Under the pieces are notes generated by a model. That model was not told where the DNA came from. It worked only from the letters and a program-made list of their open reading frames with translations, and did no database searches. A stretch of 8,665 nt of DNA from NCBI GenBank assembly GCA_023336855.1, contig JAMBLK010000165.1, forward strand, positions 1-8,665. Reading direction: 5' to 3'. The position numbers and the translations under genes were made by a program. This document shows, in pieces, positions 7,245-8,665 of the stretch (position 1 is its first letter; every line of letters starts with the position of its first letter). This stretch comes from Actinomycetes bacterium. GTDB lineage: Bacteria; Actinomycetota; Acidimicrobiia; Spongiisociales; UBA5794.

Positions 7245-8665
7245 TCAAGGTCTCGCTTCGTGCGATGAACAAACTGCCCCGGACCGAGATGCCGGCCCGG
7301 GACCCTCTCGAACGGGCCGCTTGCTTCGACGAGGTCAACATAGGGCTCACCCCGGAACAGGCCACGGTCGAGGCGATGCGTTGCCTCCAATGCAAGACGC
7401 CGACGTGCATCGATGGCTGCCCCGTCAACATCCAGATCGACCAGTTCATCGAACGGGTCGCCCACGGCGACATTCGCGGAGCCGGCGACATCATCCGCAT
7501 GGACAGCCTGCTGCCTGCGATCTGCGGTCGGGTGTGCCCTCAGGAATCGCAGTGCGAAGGCACCTGCGTACTCGACAAGAAGCACAGGCCGATAGCGATC
7601 GGTCACCTCGAGCGCTACGTCGCCGACACGGTCCGTCGCTACGGACTCGAGCCGGCTCCCGAACCGGTTGCACCCAGCGGAAAGAGCGTCGCCATCGTCG
7701 GGAGCGGACCGGCGGGACTCGCCTGTGCCGCCGACCTTGCGAAAGCGGGCCACCACGTCCGCGTGTTCGAAGCGCTCCACCAGCCCGGGGGCGTACTCAT
7801 CTACGGCATCCCCGAGTTCCGCCTGCCGAAGGACATCGTGGCCGCTGAAATCGACGGTTTGAAAGAGCTCGGCGTCGAGTTCGAAATGAATGCGATCATC
7901 GGTCGAACCACGACCGTCGAAGAGCTCCTCACCGATGAGGGATTCGACGCGATCTTCGTCGGCGTTGGCGCAGGCCTTCCCCGATTCCTGAACGTCGACG
8001 GTGAGAACCTGATCGGCGTCTACTCGGCGAACGAGTTCCTCACCCGGGTCAACCTCATGGGCGCCTACCGGGAGAACACGGAGACTCCTGTTCTCGACCT
8101 GACCGGTCGGCGTGTCGTCGTCTTCGGTGGCGGCAACACAGCGATGGACAGTGCACGTACGCCGCTGCGCCTCGGAGCGGAAGAGGTGCGTGTCGCCTAT
8201 CGCCGTACGGAGGCTGAGATGCCGGCGCGCGATGAGGAGATCGAACATGCCAAGGAAGAGGGGATCATCTTCGACTTCCTCGTCTCACCCGTGGAGTTGC
8301 TGGGGAACGACGAGGGGTGGCTCACGGGTGTGAGGTTCCAGCGGATGGAGTTGGGGGAACCCGACGATTCGGGCCGTCGACGTCCGGTTCCGATCGAGGG
8401 CGACATCTTCGATCTTCAGGCCGACGTCGTGATCGTGGCCATCGGAAACTCACCGAATCCTCTGCTTCCTGCGACCGAGCCCCGTCTCGAACAGACCCGC
8501 TGGGGCACGCTCGCCGTCGACGAGACGACCGGCCGGACCACCATGCCGGGCGTCTTCGCCGGTGGCGACATCGTCACCGGAGGAGCAACCGTGATCCTCG
8601 CGATGGGTGCCGGTCGCGTCGCCGCCGCCTCGATCAACGAGTACCTGGAGTCGGGCGTGTGGGAA
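7241..8665 (+). CDS. nfnB: NfnB/GltA-type FAD and Fe-S oxidoreductase large subunit, 3' end cut by the window
   Basis: Partner of the preceding subunit. The family is annotated variously as NfnB, sulfide dehydrogenase subunit A, or homotetrameric NADPH-dependent glutamate synthase GltA, and resembles the GltD subunit. The 475 visible codons have no stop; family lengths of roughly 460-480 and the final GGDIVTGGATVILAMGAGR motif imply only a few residues are missing. The N-terminal Fe-S region holds two four-cysteine groups, C48-x2-C51-x4-C56-x3-C60 and C95-x3-C99-x5-C105-x3-C109, the pattern for two [4Fe-4S] clusters. Next are the FAD Rossmann motif IVGSGPAGLACAADLA (about 152-167) with PGGVLIYGIPEFRLPK, and the pyridine-nucleotide motif VVFGGGNTAMDSA (303-315). 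There is no glutaminase or FMN synthase domain as in GltB, so glutamate synthesis alone is doubtful. The ATG sits in an ATGA overlap with nfnA; a purine-rich GAGAAGAAG precedes it. Confidence 0.9.
   Translation, partial: MIKVSLRAMNKLPRTEMPARDPLERAACFDEVNIGLTPEQATVEAMRCLQCKTPTCIDGCPVNIQIDQFIERVAHGDIRGAGDIIRMDSLLPAICGRVCPQESQCEGTCVLDKKHRPIAIGHLERYVADTVRRYGLEPAPEPVAPSGKSVAIVGSGPAGLACAADLAKAGHHVRVFEALHQPGGVLIYGIPEFRLPKDIVAAEIDGLKELGVEFEMNAIIGRTTTVEELLTDEGFDAIFVGVGAGLPRFLNVDGENLIGVYSANEFLTRVNLMGAYRENTETPVLDLTGRRVVVFGGGNTAMDSARTPLRLGAEEVRVAYRRTEAEMPARDEEIEHAKEEGIIFDFLVSPVELLGNDEGWLTGVRFQRMELGEPDDSGRRRPVPIEGDIFDLQADVVIVAIGNSPNPLLPATEPRLEQTRWGTLAVDETTGRTTMPGVFAGGDIVTGGATVILAMGAGRVAAASINEYLESGVWE

Noticed and set aside
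7091..8248. Minus-strand open frame of 385 codons opposite the NfnAB-like genes
   Set aside because: The plus strand here shows unmistakable Fe-S, FAD and nucleotide-binding motifs in both subunits; the reverse frame has none and spans the junction between the two genes.

Overview
The window is an ordinary-looking stretch of a moderately GC-rich bacterial chromosome, most likely from an actinobacterium. The support is a 1,593-residue NAD-dependent glutamate dehydrogenase of the large class, a Bax-inhibitor-1 protein with the short polar N-terminus common in actinobacteria, and frequent GTG starts (three of five genes). A lineage near Acidimicrobiia is possible, but the rank is inference. I see no mobile element, rRNA, tRNA or CRISPR array.

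Layout. (1) Positions 2-4783, minus strand: complete large NAD-glutamate dehydrogenase, filling more than half the window. (2) 4784-4863: 80-base divergent spacer. (3) 4864-5631, plus: Bax inhibitor-1/YccA-family membrane protein. (4) 5632-5701: convergent spacer holding an 8-base tandem repeat and a long imperfect inverted repeat, probably a bidirectional terminator or a dispersed palindromic element. (5) 5702-6145, minus: single-domain, ATP-binding-type universal stress protein. (6) 6146-6356: 211-base divergent spacer with a weak promoter candidate and three small inverted repeats ahead of the next operon. (7) 6357-7244 and 7241 to beyond the window end, plus: two overlapping genes for an NfnAB/sulfide-dehydrogenase-type flavoprotein pair. 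These are a small FAD/[2Fe-2S] subunit with an Asp-Cys3 cluster motif and a large GltA/NfnB subunit with two four-cysteine Fe-S motifs. The large gene runs off the right edge after 475 codons, probably close to its stop.

How the genes fit together. The glutamate dehydrogenase yields NADH, ammonia and 2-oxoglutarate from glutamate. The NfnAB-like pair belongs to a family that moves electrons between NADH, NADPH and ferredoxin, or that was annotated historically as a small glutamate synthase. The neighbourhood therefore touches the glutamate/pyridine-nucleotide node, with a stress protein and a stress-related membrane protein between. Only nfnA-nfnB form a clear operon; the other genes are divergent or convergent single units, so functional coupling is inference.

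No new multi-gene system is evident. The points most worth checking are the repeat/hairpin element at 5637-5699, two non-acidic substitutions in conserved motifs of the glutamate dehydrogenase, the physiological role of NfnAB here, and the possibly structured leader of nfnA.
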